64,000 bases of DNA, from the NCBI GenBank assembly GCA_036346405.1, contig CM070561.1:19562215-19626214 (forward strand), in the 5' to 3' direction. Every line of letters begins with the position of its first letter. Positions within the stretch are counted from its first letter, which is position 1. Source of the DNA: Phyllostachys edulis (lineage: Eukaryota > Streptophyta > Magnoliopsida > Poales > Poaceae). This document shows positions 45,721 through 57,745 of the stretch, piece by piece. The translations under genes and the position numbers were made by a program. The notes under the pieces are model-generated. The model was given only the letters and a program-made list of their open reading frames with translations, did no database searches and was not told where the DNA came from.

Positions 45721-48440
45721 ATGCAAGGATGCCAGAAGTTGTTTCAGTCAAGATTATAACACCCAGAGCATTTGGTAAAGCAATAGGATCCGTTTGTCCA
45801 AAGTAGCAGCCAAAGAAGAGACGTTTGAACCATGATGTTACCAAGGAAGCATAGATTGGTGATACCAGACTATGCAGTGTCATGCCTTTGTTTGTAGTAA
45901 TAAAGTCAAAGAATCATTGTAATCTTCCCTTTGTTTGAGAGCAAAAAGGTGTACATCTTTGTTTGCAAGTTATGAAGAAAGAATTGTTGGATATTAAATC
46001 ATTGGATACATTTCCGAGCGTATGCCTTTTCAAGTCGAGTAGTCAAGTGTTGAGTTATGTTGATTGAAGGTCGTAGAGCCGTAAACATGGAATGTGATGT
46101 TGAATCCCAACTCAGCATTTTGCATAGGAGTGAGATAACAGTAAATGGTTGACAAATTTAACCATGGGATAATGTTGGTATCTGTAATAGAGTATGCAAT
46201 TGTCGTTACAAGTAATCCCTACCGCATGCAACCAGATTCGAAGTCAAGTTTGTCTTTGACTTGGTACCCAAGACCACCAATTTCGTATGATTTACGCCGA
46301 GGTCAACTATGACAAAAAGTTGTTAAATGAGTTCGCAAGAAATGATAGAGCAGATCAAAGGATTCTCTCAGATAAAGGCAGTGTTAAATCAAGTTCGTAA
46401 GTTTGGCAAGCACCATTGTTGATTGTAAAGTAAATTGTTAGCATAAGGATGTGCGAGAATTTAAGTTTATCCAAGAGCTAATCCTCAGAACCCCAAAATT
46501 AGCATGTTTGAGTTTTTGAGAAAGAACTGCAGTTTCTTTAAGATTATCCGTGAACAGGATAGTGTCAGTTGAATAGCAGCGAAATATTCGTGTTGAGAAG
46601 TGTTAGTTGAATATCAGTAAGATCATTGTTTCAAGACATTTCAAAACCCTCACTAGTTGTAAAAGGGAGAAGTTCACCCAGATCGCTAGAAGTGAACTAG
46701 TTTATTAGTTTTACAGAAGAGATCGATCACAACTCTAGTGTTTGTACTGCCAGATAGCAGGAAGAACCTTGATAACTTTTATCCTGGAACATCTAAGTTT
46801 TGCCTGCACTTCGTAATAACTAAAGTTTCAAGCAGTGAATTATGCTAGTCATAATTCAAGTTGCTACCACGAAGCAGCAAAGATGGTTTTAAATGGATTA
46901 AGGACCCATGAGGTTGGAACTGCTCTCCCGTGTCGATTAGTGCAAGGGTAGATGTTTCAATCGTAATAGCTATCAGAAGAATCTATTGATCAGTCAGCTA
47001 AAGTTACTTGTGAAATTTAGAAGTTGAGTCTTGAGTCATTTGTAAGAGGATATTTGTTGAACCTCATAATTCAAACCGATGCTAGAAAATCAGACTTGAC
47101 CAGATAGTTATGTTAAGGAAATCAGTCCTCACGTGAACCAAGGTAAAGCCTTACAACCCACTGAAGGCGAACAAAATGATCCATGAATCAATGAGCATAT
47201 TTGTGAATCCGATGAGAAGAAACTCAAGGAGTTGATGCTCAAACCAACATTTGAGTGCAAGCATTCTATTTTCTTTGAAAATACCAAGGTGTGCAAGGAT
47301 CTCAAAAATTTAAAGCAAAAAGTCACAAAATGTGTTACCATGTATCTGGTATACAAGAGAGTCAGACTAGCATGTCAGAAGCTAGCTAGAATTCTCCTGC
47401 CTCCAAGAATTCAAGCATGGGTTTTCCCAGGACCCAATTGGGATATAATTTCTTGAAAGGTGATTGTTGATCATTTGACAAAAATTTGCCGCTTCATTCC
47501 TGCCAATATCACTTAGTCTGGAGACCATTTAGCAGAGTGGTATATGACAGAGGTTGTATACGATAGAGATGGTATTCGCGTAATTGGTATAGTGTTAGGT
47601 CGCCGAGATGGTAAGTTTGCACGATGTGCCGAGAAGTTAGTGTCGATCGAGGATCCCGCTTACCTCGTGTTAGCGACAGAGTGTGTATGAAGCCTTGGAT
47701 ACTCGCTTAAATATCAAGATAGCAACGGCTCGAACCGGTGGACGATGGAAAAAGATTAATGAGTTGTGCCTTAACTCATAGTACCAAGTCGATCAAGTAA
47801 GCGCCAGTGTGCGAGTTCCCCTACAACACCAAATGTCACCAGTTCACCATTGCCACCATTAGAAGTCCTCTATGATCGACCATGTGAGGCATCGCTCATC
47901 TAGAAGCAGATCAGATCATAAAGTATGTGGACTTGGCATTAATTATGAAGCAGAGAGCCAAGTGTATTTAATCCTAAAGGGATTGTAAGTAGCCTAGTTC
48001 AAGCACAAAAGCTACGCAGATTATGCAAATTGTCACCCTTATACCATGTCTATCTTCAGGATACCTATTGAAGTGTGTTAAGAATTTTACGATAGAGATG
48101 TGTCAATCGGTTTGAGATTTCAAGCTCGAAGAAGAGGTAGTTGTCAACCTAAGTTATCAGTCAACGGTAGGATTTTCTCAACTCAAGAAGTGTCTTTGAG
48201 CACCAATCAAGTGGTCACCGTCAGAAGCAATTGAGTTGCTAGAAGCCCTTTCCTACCAAGAGCCAGCTTGTCAAGTTTTGGTTGAAACAAGAAGTTCAGC
48301 AAGAAGTAAGATGTTTGTTCCATAAGTGTTCAGAAGAGCAGTTCTGTCAAACTCAAAGCAGTATGAAAGCAAGAAGAGAAACTGAAGGCTAAGTTCCCTA
48401 ACCTATTCCATATCCAGCCTGAATCTCAGGGTCGAGATTC
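45721..48440 (+). pseudogene. Gyp3 pol relic
   Basis: No ORF over 75 codons survives. Recognisable remnants are an RNase H-proximal TLVFVLPDSRKN (about 46740) and an integrase HHCC and linker block (47217-47456: KHSIFFENTKVCKDLKNLKQ, VTKCVTMYLVYKRVRLACQK). An IVDHLTKICRFIPANIT block (about 47463) and EFPYNTKCHQFTIATI then EVLYDRPCEA-like codons (about 47810-47890) follow. These match gypsy pol order. The RT catalytic box could not be found by eye. Confidence 0.7.
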
Positions 48441-48457
48441 CTTTAAGGGGGGAGGTT
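48441..48457 (+). other. Gyp3 polypurine tract
   Basis: CTTTAAGGGGGGAGGTT directly before the LTR start TGTAACGTCCC. Confidence 0.88.
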
Positions 48458-51400
48458 TGTAACGTCCCAAAATTTGGCTTTTAAAAAATCTTTTGAGTAG
48501 TTTAGGTCCCCGGAAAAATTCACTCAATTCTATTTGAATTAATAAAGCTTAATTGGGAATTTCCTAAATTCAAATTATTTAATTTGACTAATATAAACTT
48601 CAATTAAATCAAAAACCAGTGTTATTTGGCTTCCTTGTGTTCCAAGGAATTTTTTGGGATTTTTTCCTAGTTTGTTTGCTATTTATTTTGCCTCTTTTGG
48701 ATTTTCAGCCTTTTTTCTATATTCCAAAATGCAATTGAAAATCCTTTTCCCTTCATGGGTCGAATCTGGCTCAGCCCATTCCCTTCTCTTCCCTATTCGC
48801 CCAAATTTCACCACCAACATGCCTTGTCACGGACCCGCTTGCCACAAGACGCCCATGCCATCATCATGTTTGCCCGGGACTCCACACGCTGTCGCCTTGA
48901 CGTCAAACCCTAGCCCGCCTCTCGAGGCTATAAAAGCCTCGGGCCATCCTCGTGTTGCATGTCTACCTCGCCTCGTGCCATCGCCCTTGGTGCCCTAGCC
49001 ACTGCTGCTTGGAGAGCCGCCAAGCGTCGCCGCCATCTCCTTCTTCCCCAAAGCCGGCATCGGCCTTCATCGTTTGATCTTCGTCACCGCAGCACCTCGG
49101 TCCGCCTCCTTCCACCGTCGGCCTCGCCTATACATTCATCGTTAGCTACACCATTCGGATGGAGCACCTAAGCGCCGCATGACCATAGCTAACCCCGTCT
49201 TCCCCAACGCCGGTAAGCCGCTGCTGTGTTTGGTTCACTGCCCTTGGTAAACGTCGAACCAATTCCTTCCGGCCACACCTTCCCCCAACTTCTTCTCATT
49301 GTTTTTCCTTGGTCAATTCATCTTCTCTGGCATCAAAGCTTCGCCGCCACATTCCCTTGTCTCTTCCACAACTTGTCTCTAATGCCGGGAGGTCTGAGCA
49401 CCCCTGCACAAGCCGCCACCTCCTATAGCATCGTGGCAAAGGTTCCGCTTCGCTTTTTGCCCTCACTGGAGTCTCACCGGTCACCGCTCGTCGCCGACGA
49501 CATTCACCCAAGAAGGCCATGGCTGTCTCCACTTCCGATGTCTCTCTTACGTGTGGGCCCTGCACCCCCTCTCTCTCTTTTGTCTCTGTAGCGATTGGGT
49601 CCCTATTCCAGATCTGAATTAGGATCGTGCCACCTCCTTTGAGCCACGTTGTCACTCTGCCGACGCCACCTTGTGCCACCTCGTGACACATGTGTGTTGC
49701 GTCAGCATTGTCCACCACGTCAGTAGCCTTGCCAGCCTCACAGTCGTCGTTGCCATGTGATGCCACATGTCAATTTCCTCCCTACCATCTCATCTCCTCT
49801 CAATGACATGGCCGCATTGTCATCGCCCACGTGGCGTACACCTAACCCTAAACCAAACTGTGTAGACTCAGTTCACTTGAACCTAGTCTATGGCTCGTGG
49901 ACCCCATGTGTCAGGCACTATTCTATGGACCCAATCCACCGTGGACCCGAGCCCAACTCTATGGACTTGGTCTATGGACCAAGGGCCACACTTGTCGTTC
50001 ACTTTAACTTTTTCTGGAATTATTTTAATTCTAGAAATTCTTAAATACTAGTAGGTCCCACCTATCATACACTTAGCTATTTTCCAGAATTTCTGAAATA
50101 AAATAATTGAGGAATATTCTGTGGGTCCCACTTGTCAGTTTCTCTCTCTCTTTTCCTTTTTCAGCATTTTTCTTTCCGATCAAACTTCCGAGAGCTCGTT
50201 CTTCCTTATACAAACTCCGATTAAACTCATTCAAGTTTCTAAATTCATCTAAAATTAATATCTACCTTCATTACCATTCAATTTTAATTTGGAGTTTATT
50301 TGATCTATATTTTTGAAATTTTTTTGTTTTGCGCTTTCTCTATCGTTAGACGTTGAAGTCCCAAATCGCTCAAGGAGCTAAAGGTTAAGGAAGTAGAAGA
50401 TTGAAGATTAAATAAGAACATCATTGCTATAGCAAGGAAAGTTATACCTTTGACCATGTTGAAGCCAATTTTCCAAAATTACTTTCATTCAATTATTGCA
50501 TTTTACTTGAAGTATTTATTTAAATGCTTTGAGATTAGCTAGTCGCCATTTGATTATATCCACCTTGCCTATGGTATTACCATGATCTTTTGTCACCCTA
50601 GATTGGTCAATTATTAGTTGGTATTATCATAGCACCAACGTGCGTTGGTTAGATATGAATAGTTTACTTAGCCATGTAACGAGTCATTCATATCAATTGA
50701 GTTGCAAATATACTAAGTGATTATGGAACTTTGTGTAAAATTGTGTGTTGTGTACTATTACTCGTTGATGGCATGTGTTACACTTAACCAACAGGGTGGA
50801 AAAAGATTTAGACTGAGGTGGGTGGTGAAACTATGTGATATGGTGGAGCTTTGTGATTGGGATATATGAATCTTCGTGGCTTAGTTAGAATTTGGTAGTC
50901 TCGCCTTGGTTAATTAAGGACTTAACTTTATGCGCCATTGAACTGAGACATAACTGTACAATCACATGCATATTATGGGATGGGCCTAACTTAGTAAGTT
51001 ACAGAATCTCGACATTGACCACTCAGGGAGTAGGTTAGGAGCTCAGTGATGGGCGGAGGTATGAACTACTATATAGATCACATTTATGAGCGATTCACCG
51101 TCTTCAGATCCAACGGTGTGTGCTATGCCAAAGCACTGTGTTTGGGTTGGTACGACGGTAAAACACATCGGGAGTGTCAATTATTGAGATAAAGTTTCGA
51201 AAAGGTTTTGTTGTAATCAGCTCTGATCTAGTTGATTGCATCTTGTGGGTAAAGTGTACAACCTCTGCAGAGTGTTAAACAATCTATTAGAATAGTCGCG
51301 TCAGTGGTCATGGACATGCTCGGGGATTTCACACGAGGGGTAGATTTTTATAAAACCAATTGGAAAGGGATAGCTGTGTGAATTAAATCATATAGTTGTG

Positions 51401-51974
51401 TGAAAGAAATTGATTAGGCTTTGTGTCCTTTGTGAAAATAACTGTTAAACTATTACCGTTTATTTTTTTTGAATTACGCTTTCAATCTATTATTGTATTC
51501 AATTGCAAATGCAGTTTTATTGCAAAACAACCACAGAAGCCATTTTTTTGGAGTAAGCCATCATCTATAATTGCATTATGTGGTGCAACTTGTTGAGTAC
51601 TTGGAGTACTCATTTTTGCTACAATCATTCAAATAAAGTGGAGGAATGGTCGGTTAACAAGGTCTACTTCAAGGATCATGGAGAAGTAGGTCGCGCTACC
51701 CCAGCCGATTGCCTATGGGCGTATGGATGGGTTTCACTGAAGTTATTCTGTTACCTTCCGCTGCAGCTTAATTGAGCTATTCGTCTTCTGAGGCATTAAT
51801 TGTAAGTTTTGACCTTAAGGTTGTTACTCTGATAATTATTTTTATTTATCTATGTATTAGTCATTTTTGCATACGGAATGATATTTCATCGAAGTTGCCA
51901 TTGTGTACACTAGCGTGATCCTGACTAGTGCAATATACACAGAGAGTCCAGAATTGCATTTTTTGATCCCCACA
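48458..51974 (+). repeat. Gyp3 3' LTR, 3517 bp
   Basis: It begins TGTAACGTCCCAAAATTTGG and ends near CCCCACA. The exact end is uncertain because the last 16 bases match the 5' LTR end only about 11 of 16. A GC-rich, gene-like block (48800-49800) with TATAAAAG at about 48930 may be the promoter and leader. ORFs inside (for example 49226-49591 and 49296-49766, on opposite strands) have no recognisable domain. A stem-loop TGAGTAC/GTACTCA is at 51594-51612. Confidence 0.85.
51594..51612 (+). other. Stem-loop in the Gyp3 3' LTR
   Basis: TGAGTAC and GTACTCA arms (7 bp) around TTGGA, 362 bp before the LTR end. The matching place in the 5' LTR (about 43255-43270) keeps GAGTACTC but has lost the left arm. 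Confidence 0.7.
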
Positions 51975-52304
51975 TCCTTCCAGCATCTTCTTTCTCACAT
52001 CAACAGCAATCACCACTTCAAAATTGTCCATGCGGCAGGCCTTGGACAACATGTAAACAATATCATTATCAATGCTCATGATAGGGTAAGTCATGAGCAG
52101 GGGTCCCAATGTTGCCTCGGTGGCCTCGTTGTCACTGCTGCTCAGCTTAGGTAGCAACTTATAATGTGTTGGGTCGACGATAGTGAGGTTGGCAACATTG
52201 ACAGTGCAGTCAAGGTGCCAGTCCTCCCATGAACTAAATGGGTTGTACCGTGTTGGTCTAGACATGATTAGCTTGATAGGATAGAATTGGCCCATGTAGC
52301 CCAT
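51975..52304 (-). pseudogene. DUF1618-like gene fragment cut by the Gyp3 LTR
   Basis: About 110 codons are open on the minus strand. They run from MGYMGQFYPIKLIMSRPTRY through WEDWHLDCTVNVANLTIVDP and ATLGPLLMTYPIMSIDNDIV to YMLSKACRMDNFEVVIAVDV and RKKMLEG. The W..DCTV core, the AYP..S...D..VY block and the VxAVDxRxKxL ending are the pattern I associate with DUF1618 proteins, a large family in grasses of unknown function. The reading frame runs into LTR sequence just after KKMLEG at 51975, and no N-terminal exon is visible upstream. It is a broken fragment. The family call is from memory of motifs and needs a profile search. Confidence 0.55.
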
Positions 52305-52713
52305 CTAGATAAAGGCCGTCACCACCACCACCTTCGCCTCCGCACGCCGTCGCCACCTCTTGTCGTCCTCCTCCTCCGCATGTCGCCGCCGTCGCCTCTG
52401 CCGCTGCGCATTGCCATGCCAGTCGAGTCATGTTCTGCCTGGGCCGAGTCGTGCTAGGCATGGTACTATGCATGCTAGGCTGGGGTCGTGACCCAAGCAC
52501 GACATGGCACGTCGGGCCGTGCCAGCCCAGCTCGTCTAGCTATCCGGTCGTGTCGTCCCTGGGTCGGGCCAACAATACCGAGCCAGCAGGCACAACCTAT
52601 TTGGCCACCACTAGTAGGATCAATCCAGACGCGCAATTTAGGGTATGTAATGAGGGGAAGAAGCGAAATTTGGGGGCTAGGGATAGGAAGCCCGGTTGCT
52701 CATAAGGAGGGGA

Positions 52714-53343
52714 GAAAGAGTGAAGGCTTGTTGCATCCTCGAAGGGTGGCTGCGAAAATTAAAGCTTACTATGAGTTGATAGTGTTGTGTATCTTCAATC
52801 CGGATCCAGGCCATAAGTGTGAGTCTTTGCTTTAAGTCCCTAAATGGACTCCGCCACGATGTGTATGGTCCTTATTAATATCGATGCAACATTATTTGCT
52901 TCTTCTCGTCGGATGGGGTTGACTTGGTAGTCTGAAACCACATTGATGAATGCTTAGCTACCTGCAACAGGCACCTTGATAGGATTATTACGCCGGAGTT
53001 AGCAGAAGCATTGTCGTTTCGCCGTGCAATAGCCCTCGCCCGTGATGAAGGATATCAAAATATCATCCTTACTTTCACCGCTTGTCGTGGTGCAATGGAT
53101 GAATTTGTCGGCGGGATTGATCATCTGTCAGCGCTTATTTCGATATCAAGTCTATGGCAGAGGGCTTTTCCTCGATTGTTTTTAGACATGTTAGTCGTGT
53201 GGTGAATTCGGCAACACATACTCTAGCTAGATCTTGTGAGTATTTTGTTAGCTCTTTTATTCGTAATGGTATACCGGAATATATCCGGAAGACTCTTTGT
53301 AATGATGTTTTATGATCAATGAATTGCCGGCATTCTCAAAAAA
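52714..53343 (+). mobile_element. 5'-truncated LINE tail with RNase H domain
   Basis: Across three frames the DNA encodes an RNase H-like (RVT_3) domain: INIDATLFASSRRMG (about 52880), TPELAEALSFRRAIALARDE (about 52990), GYQNIIL, and VFRHVSRVVNSATHTLARS (about 53180). It ends GGCATTCTCAAAAAAAT, a poly(A)-like tail. The imperfect direct repeats ATAAGGAGGGGA (52702-52713) and ATAAGAAGGGGA (53344-53355) may be the target-site duplication. Frameshifts make it a pseudogene. The GC-rich 52305-52701 just before it holds no clear gene. Confidence 0.65.
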
Positions 53344-53355
53344 ATAAGAAGGGGA

Positions 53356-54309
53356 ATTCGGGAGACGGTAATCACTGACGAGAGGAATAATTCATAATTT
53401 GCTACAGTGAATAGATGGATTTCAGTATTTGTCCTTCTATGTGTCTATGACATGTAGGTCCAAGGCTTACATGTTATGAACATATAAGGGGCAAATTCTA
53501 AAATCTATGTGATCTCATAGTGGTAAATTCTGAAATCCTCGTGACGAGAACCTGTGTCCATATGCACCCATAGTCATAACTGTTGATTATGTGAGATCCG
53601 TGCAACACTTCCGATCGGCCCCACCTTATTAGCAGAGTCAAGTGAAAAAAAAAGCCGGTTTTGCTAATTTAACAAAATCATTTATCAACCAGTATACCCG
53701 ATCGATGTCTGGACTTCTGTAGTTCTCTTGCAAGCTATAAAAGGAAACCGGGGTAATTCGACAGCTAACAAAGAGAAAATGCATTCTAATTAACCTCATT
53801 TCCAAAGAAGTAATTAGACAGCTAAGGAATGGAAGACTCTCTTCTAAGACTACATGGAATACTTTAAGCTCCAACAAAAATGCTACTCTTGGGCATTTCA
53901 TCAAGCATATGGCACGCGCATACCATTTCAACCTCGTGTGAACTTCTACTGTTGTTTGCTCTACCTTGAGATTATGCAAGCTTGGAATGGTGAACCTATA
54001 CCTATCCTACGGGGAATTGCAATGCTCCCAGGTGTGAGAGGTTCAGGTGTTTTAGCATTCTGTTTTTTCAGGCATGCCAATGTTATGTCTACCGTTGTCG
54101 TGATGATGCTGTTTCATCCTCGCATGAACAGATGCTTTTGTTTGTCAGAGCAAGGCAACAGAGTCCATGGATTTCTATTCCCCATTATGTATCTGTCTTG
54201 CCTGTTTTTACCCAGAACAAACCATCTTGCTTACAGCATTATGTATATGTCCACGCAACTGAGGCACTGACAGGTGGTCTCAGACGAACTTAATTAAAAT
54301 AATCCGCAG
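53356..54309. other. Upstream region of the E2 gene, no gene seen
   Basis: Single-copy-looking, AT-rich DNA. ORFs at 53638-53979 (minus) and 53854-54270 (plus) overlap each other and show no domain. It presumably includes the promoter of the gene that follows. A TTAATTAAAATAAT stretch at about 54289-54302 lies where a TATA element would be expected but is not a canonical one. Confidence 0.4.
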
Positions 54310-54469
54310 TGGCCAATTGCACCCAAGAAGAGAAGCGACGACTTGATCCAGGCCCCCGACGCCTAAAATCCCACCTGCTCCATCAATCATTGCTGTGATC
54401 GATTCCTTCCTTCTCTTGGGGGGGTCGAACGGAGAACAGAGGCTAATCCAAGCCCTTTTTTTTCTACAG
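54310..54469 (+). other. Probable 5' noncoding exon of the E2 gene
   Basis: A C/T-rich leader ends TTTTTCTACAG/GTAATC at 54469-54470, a good splice donor. It would join the acceptor TCTTTCTCAG at 55859, two bases before the start codon, removing a 1390-bp intron (54470-55859). Introns in the 5'UTR are common in plant ubiquitin-pathway genes and often raise expression. The transcription start is not visible, so the left end is approximate. Confidence 0.55.
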
Positions 54470-55861
54470 GTAATCAATCTGCTGTTCGATTCAAGAATTT
54501 CTTGATCCACTAAAATATTCTTGTCCTATGTTGGGTTCTTGATTCGGGGTAGTGCGTTCTTTGTCGATGCCATGGTTTGACTAGAAGCGATTGCTCGGTT
54601 AGGATTGTTTGGGTACAGAGATTGCAGGACTTCTGTTGTGCCTGAGAATGGTAGATTCATGCTGGCCAATTTGTTTTAGGATCGTTTTGGGATTGGGGTT
54701 GACTTGGGTGGAAAGAGAAGAAAGAGAGTAATTGTGTACATTCCGCTGAAATTTGGGATGATTTGGGCTTCCATCTTCAGAATCTTGAACTTCTGCTAGG
54801 GCCTGTTTCTGGATATTCTGTCAGATTCCAGAATATTCTGCGACAGGAAGAGTAGATTGCATTTGTCTCCTCAAGTAGATTGAAACATCATTACATAATT
54901 TAAGTTTATCTCCGAATCCAGGCATGAATAAACAGATCCGGTGTGCTGAACAATCCATTCAATTGGTGCTTTGGGTTCCTTGTTGAAACTAGAAAACTTG
55001 TGGCAACCAGTTCGCATTTTTCTGAAGAATGTGTATAGGATCAAGATTTTTCTTTCTACTTCTCGAGTGCACTTATATAGCGACATCTATTGATTCTCTC
55101 TATTATGTTGGTATTGCATTGATCTGTGATGAACTGACCAACATGGCATCCAAAAGGGCATGTATCTTCTCGATCCATTTTTTAGGGAAAGAAAATCAAA
55201 TATATCTGGTTTTTCAACTTCCTGTGCTATCATCAGAATATGAATTACCTCGTATGTTATACCATAAGTATATTGGCTTTAGTTACTCTTAGTTATTTGT
55301 ATAGGTGCTATTAGTATTATGCATTGGTAACCTTTATCTTAACTTATTTTGTCAATGGCTCTCTTCCAAAAGAAAAAAAGGAATGGCACTATTGGAGGCA
55401 ATGGTATCGTTTTGCAAATATATAACTTACTTAGATGTTGAAGGACTATAACACTGGCTTACAAAATTGTTCCAGTCTGCAACATAGAACTGTCTTGTGC
55501 CTTTTATCTTATAGTAATAGGTTATACAGAATTACTTTTCTGTTACATTTTGAGTGATGGGTAAGAATTCTATCATGTTTTTCTTTTCAGATTTCAACAG
55601 GACTCAGCTATGCATGAGATACTTTTAACGGCCCAGAATTATTGAACTGTAGATGCTCATTTGAATAACAAAAAATAAAAACAAAGAAGATAACGAATGA
55701 CTTACTAGGCATGTCAGAACTTTAGTTCTACTATATTAGAGTTTTTATCAGGAAATCCATCTATAAAAACTCAAGCTACCATAGGGTGTGCTCTGTACTC
55801 CAAAGTTATTTGTGTCAGTATGCATTATTGTTTTGATCATTATATTATGTCTTTCTCAGAT

Positions 55862-57211
55862 ATGGCAAACAAAAGGATTCAGAAGGAACTCATGGATATG
55901 CAAAAGGATCCACCGACATCATGCAGTGCTGGGCCTTCTGGAGAGGATCTATTCCACTGGCAGGCCACAATCATGGGCCCTAGTGACAGCCCCTATGCAG
56001 GAGGGGTGTTCTTTGTTAATATCCATTTTCCTCCTGACTACCCCTTTAAGCCTCCAAAAGTAAACTTCCAAACAAAGGTGAGCCGGTGTGTATAATTATT
56101 TTACCTATCTTTTTTCTTTGTTGACACTTTTGTTCATCAGTATGGTATTTGAAATTTTGTGATTTGCTCATGGTTACTCTTGAGTCTTAACCTTGCTATT
56201 GATACTAGTTAGTGAGTGTGCCTTTGGGAAATTCAAGATGAACAGGTTCCATTTCAAATTCAAATCAATATTTGTAAACTTTTTCCTGGTGTAAGAAATA
56301 AAATATTCTTTGAAGACCACAGATCAATTAGTGGCTTGACACTTCTCTGTAACATTACTTTTCATTTCAAAATTTTGGATGTTTCCAAAATGAAGTCTTT
56401 AGTCAAAATCATGCTGAATATTTATAATCCTTTGGGTTCTTATTGTCAAAGAACTAGCCTGATAGTCATTTCAGTTGGATGTTTTGTTACATGCTTCAGC
56501 AATGCCATGTAGTTATATTTCTTCACAATTGGGTGTGGGTGATGCTTGAATTGAAATGGACAAATTTTAATGTGGTGTAGCTTCTTCTCAAATTCTGAGT
56601 ATCCCCTGGCAAATTCTGAAATTGATACTTGATAGTGTCAGTCTGTCAGCACTCAGCGATGGTTCACTACCATTGCAAGATGTAACTGAGGCCACGTTGG
56701 TTCCCTTGAGTTTGGTCCTAATTTGATAAAGTTTTCAAGGCAAGAGTACAACGGAGAATTGATAAAAAAAAATAGATGCTAACAGTTTCTGTTAATCTTT
56801 CTGATATCTCGGAGCGGAATGGTTGTACTTCTATCCTATCAAAATTGTCTGGAAGAATCCAAACAAGATAACAGTCAAGTAGTTAACCTTGATAGCTGGA
56901 ATGCTATGTAGATAGCTGAGGTTAAATATATTCCTCCTTTCTCATCACTAATGCTATCAATGGCTTCAATGACAATGCAGGTGTATCACCCAAACATCAA
57001 CTCTAATGGCAGCATTTGCCTTGACATCCTCAAGGAGCAGTGGAGCCCAGCGCTGACCATATCAAAGGTCCTCCTCTCCATCAGCTCTCTCCTCACTGAC
57101 CCCAACCCCGACGACCCCCTTGTCCCGGAGATCGCTCACATCTACAAGAATCAGAGGCCCAGATACGAGGAGACCGCAAGGGCCTGGACCCAGAAGTATG
57201 CAATGGGCTAA
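55862..57211 (+). CDS. UBC: Ubiquitin-conjugating enzyme E2, UBC8/UBC10 (UbcH5-like) class
   Basis: Two coding exons, 55862-56077 (72 codons) and 56981-57211 (76 codons plus TAA), join in phase 0 across AAG/GTGAGC and ATGCAG/GTG. This gives 148 residues, the usual length. E2 enzymes take ubiquitin from E1 on a cysteine and pass it to substrates with an E3, in cytosol and nucleus. Visible are the N-terminal helix MANKRIQKELMDMQKDPPTS, PYAGGVFFVNIHFPPDYPFK, the HPN motif (75-77), catalytic Cys85 in ICLDIL, the SPA loop at 94-96 and E3-contact Phe62. The C-terminus is the usual TQKYAMG. Ser22, the backside contact of this class, is present. Unusual residues are Asn3, Gly27, Phe51/Asn53, Asn69/Gln70, Ser107 in place of a common Cys, and Asn-Gln-Arg-Pro at 128-131. 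It is the only clearly intact host gene here. Confidence 0.96.
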
Positions 57212-57650
57212 TGTGTATCGCCCTAGAGCCATTCTCTCATTGCAAAGATCATTGTGGCGTTGTAAGAATTAAGTCAAACTGGTTTCCCATCTTATGATGA
57301 TATCCTAGAGACCCAGATGGCTGTGTCGATGATCGTGGCTTCTCTGAACCAGTGTTTATTTGTGTATGTGTACAGCAGAGTAAAAATTGGATAATCTGTC
57401 CATTCATATCCTGAAGCGCATTTGTAGTCACCACATTTGTGTCTGTAACCTTGTGGAGAAACCGGTCAGATTTGTATGTATCAAGACAGTATACTTTCGG
57501 AAATTTGTGGTGTTTTGGTTCCTTTCTCCCTTACCCCTTTATTTTCCCAACATGTCTAGATGGCAATCGTTGGGCTTGTTTCTGAGACATCTGTTATCTA
57601 GACCGCTCGATCCAGATCAAGCGGTGCCGATCGCCTGCTCGTGGCTCCAG
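57212..57650 (+). other. 3' untranslated region of the E2 gene
   Basis: T-rich DNA directly after the stop, without coding signs. TTTGTAATC-type and TTTATTTTCCC stretches near 57490-57545 are candidate poly(A) signals but no AATAAA is present, so the end is approximate. Confidence 0.45.
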
Positions 57651-57745
57651 TGAGTCCCGGTAAATTAACTTTCTTCTGTTCCATGTTTCTGCAACGTGCA
57701 ACCATGGCTTGCCTGTGGCTCTGATGAGAAGTGTGTGTGTCACAA

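Larger units (their letters stand above)
43033..51974 (+). mobile_element. Decayed Ty3/gypsy chromovirus (Gyp3)
   Basis: Plus-strand element. A 5' LTR remnant (43033-43627) is followed by the PBS TTGTATCAGAGTC (43632-43644), gag (44594-45150) and zinc knuckles (45150-45720). Unreadable pol relics (45900-48440), a PPT (48441-48457) and a 3' LTR (48458-51974) complete it. Pol relics in order include PLT..KREKF and TLVFVLPDSRKN (RNase H side, 46640-46760) and integrase pieces (47217-47510, 47800-47880). An SQLKKCL relic lies near 48190. It is the oldest-looking of the three by its mutation load. Confidence 0.85.

Noticed and set aside
48654..50044. Several plus-strand ORFs resembling a gene-rich block
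   Set aside because: They lie inside the Gyp3 3' LTR, have no domain, and overlap a similar-sized ORF on the other strand.
53638..54270. Two ORFs of 113 and 138 codons upstream of the E2 gene
   Set aside because: They overlap on opposite strands, show no motif and fall in the probable promoter region.
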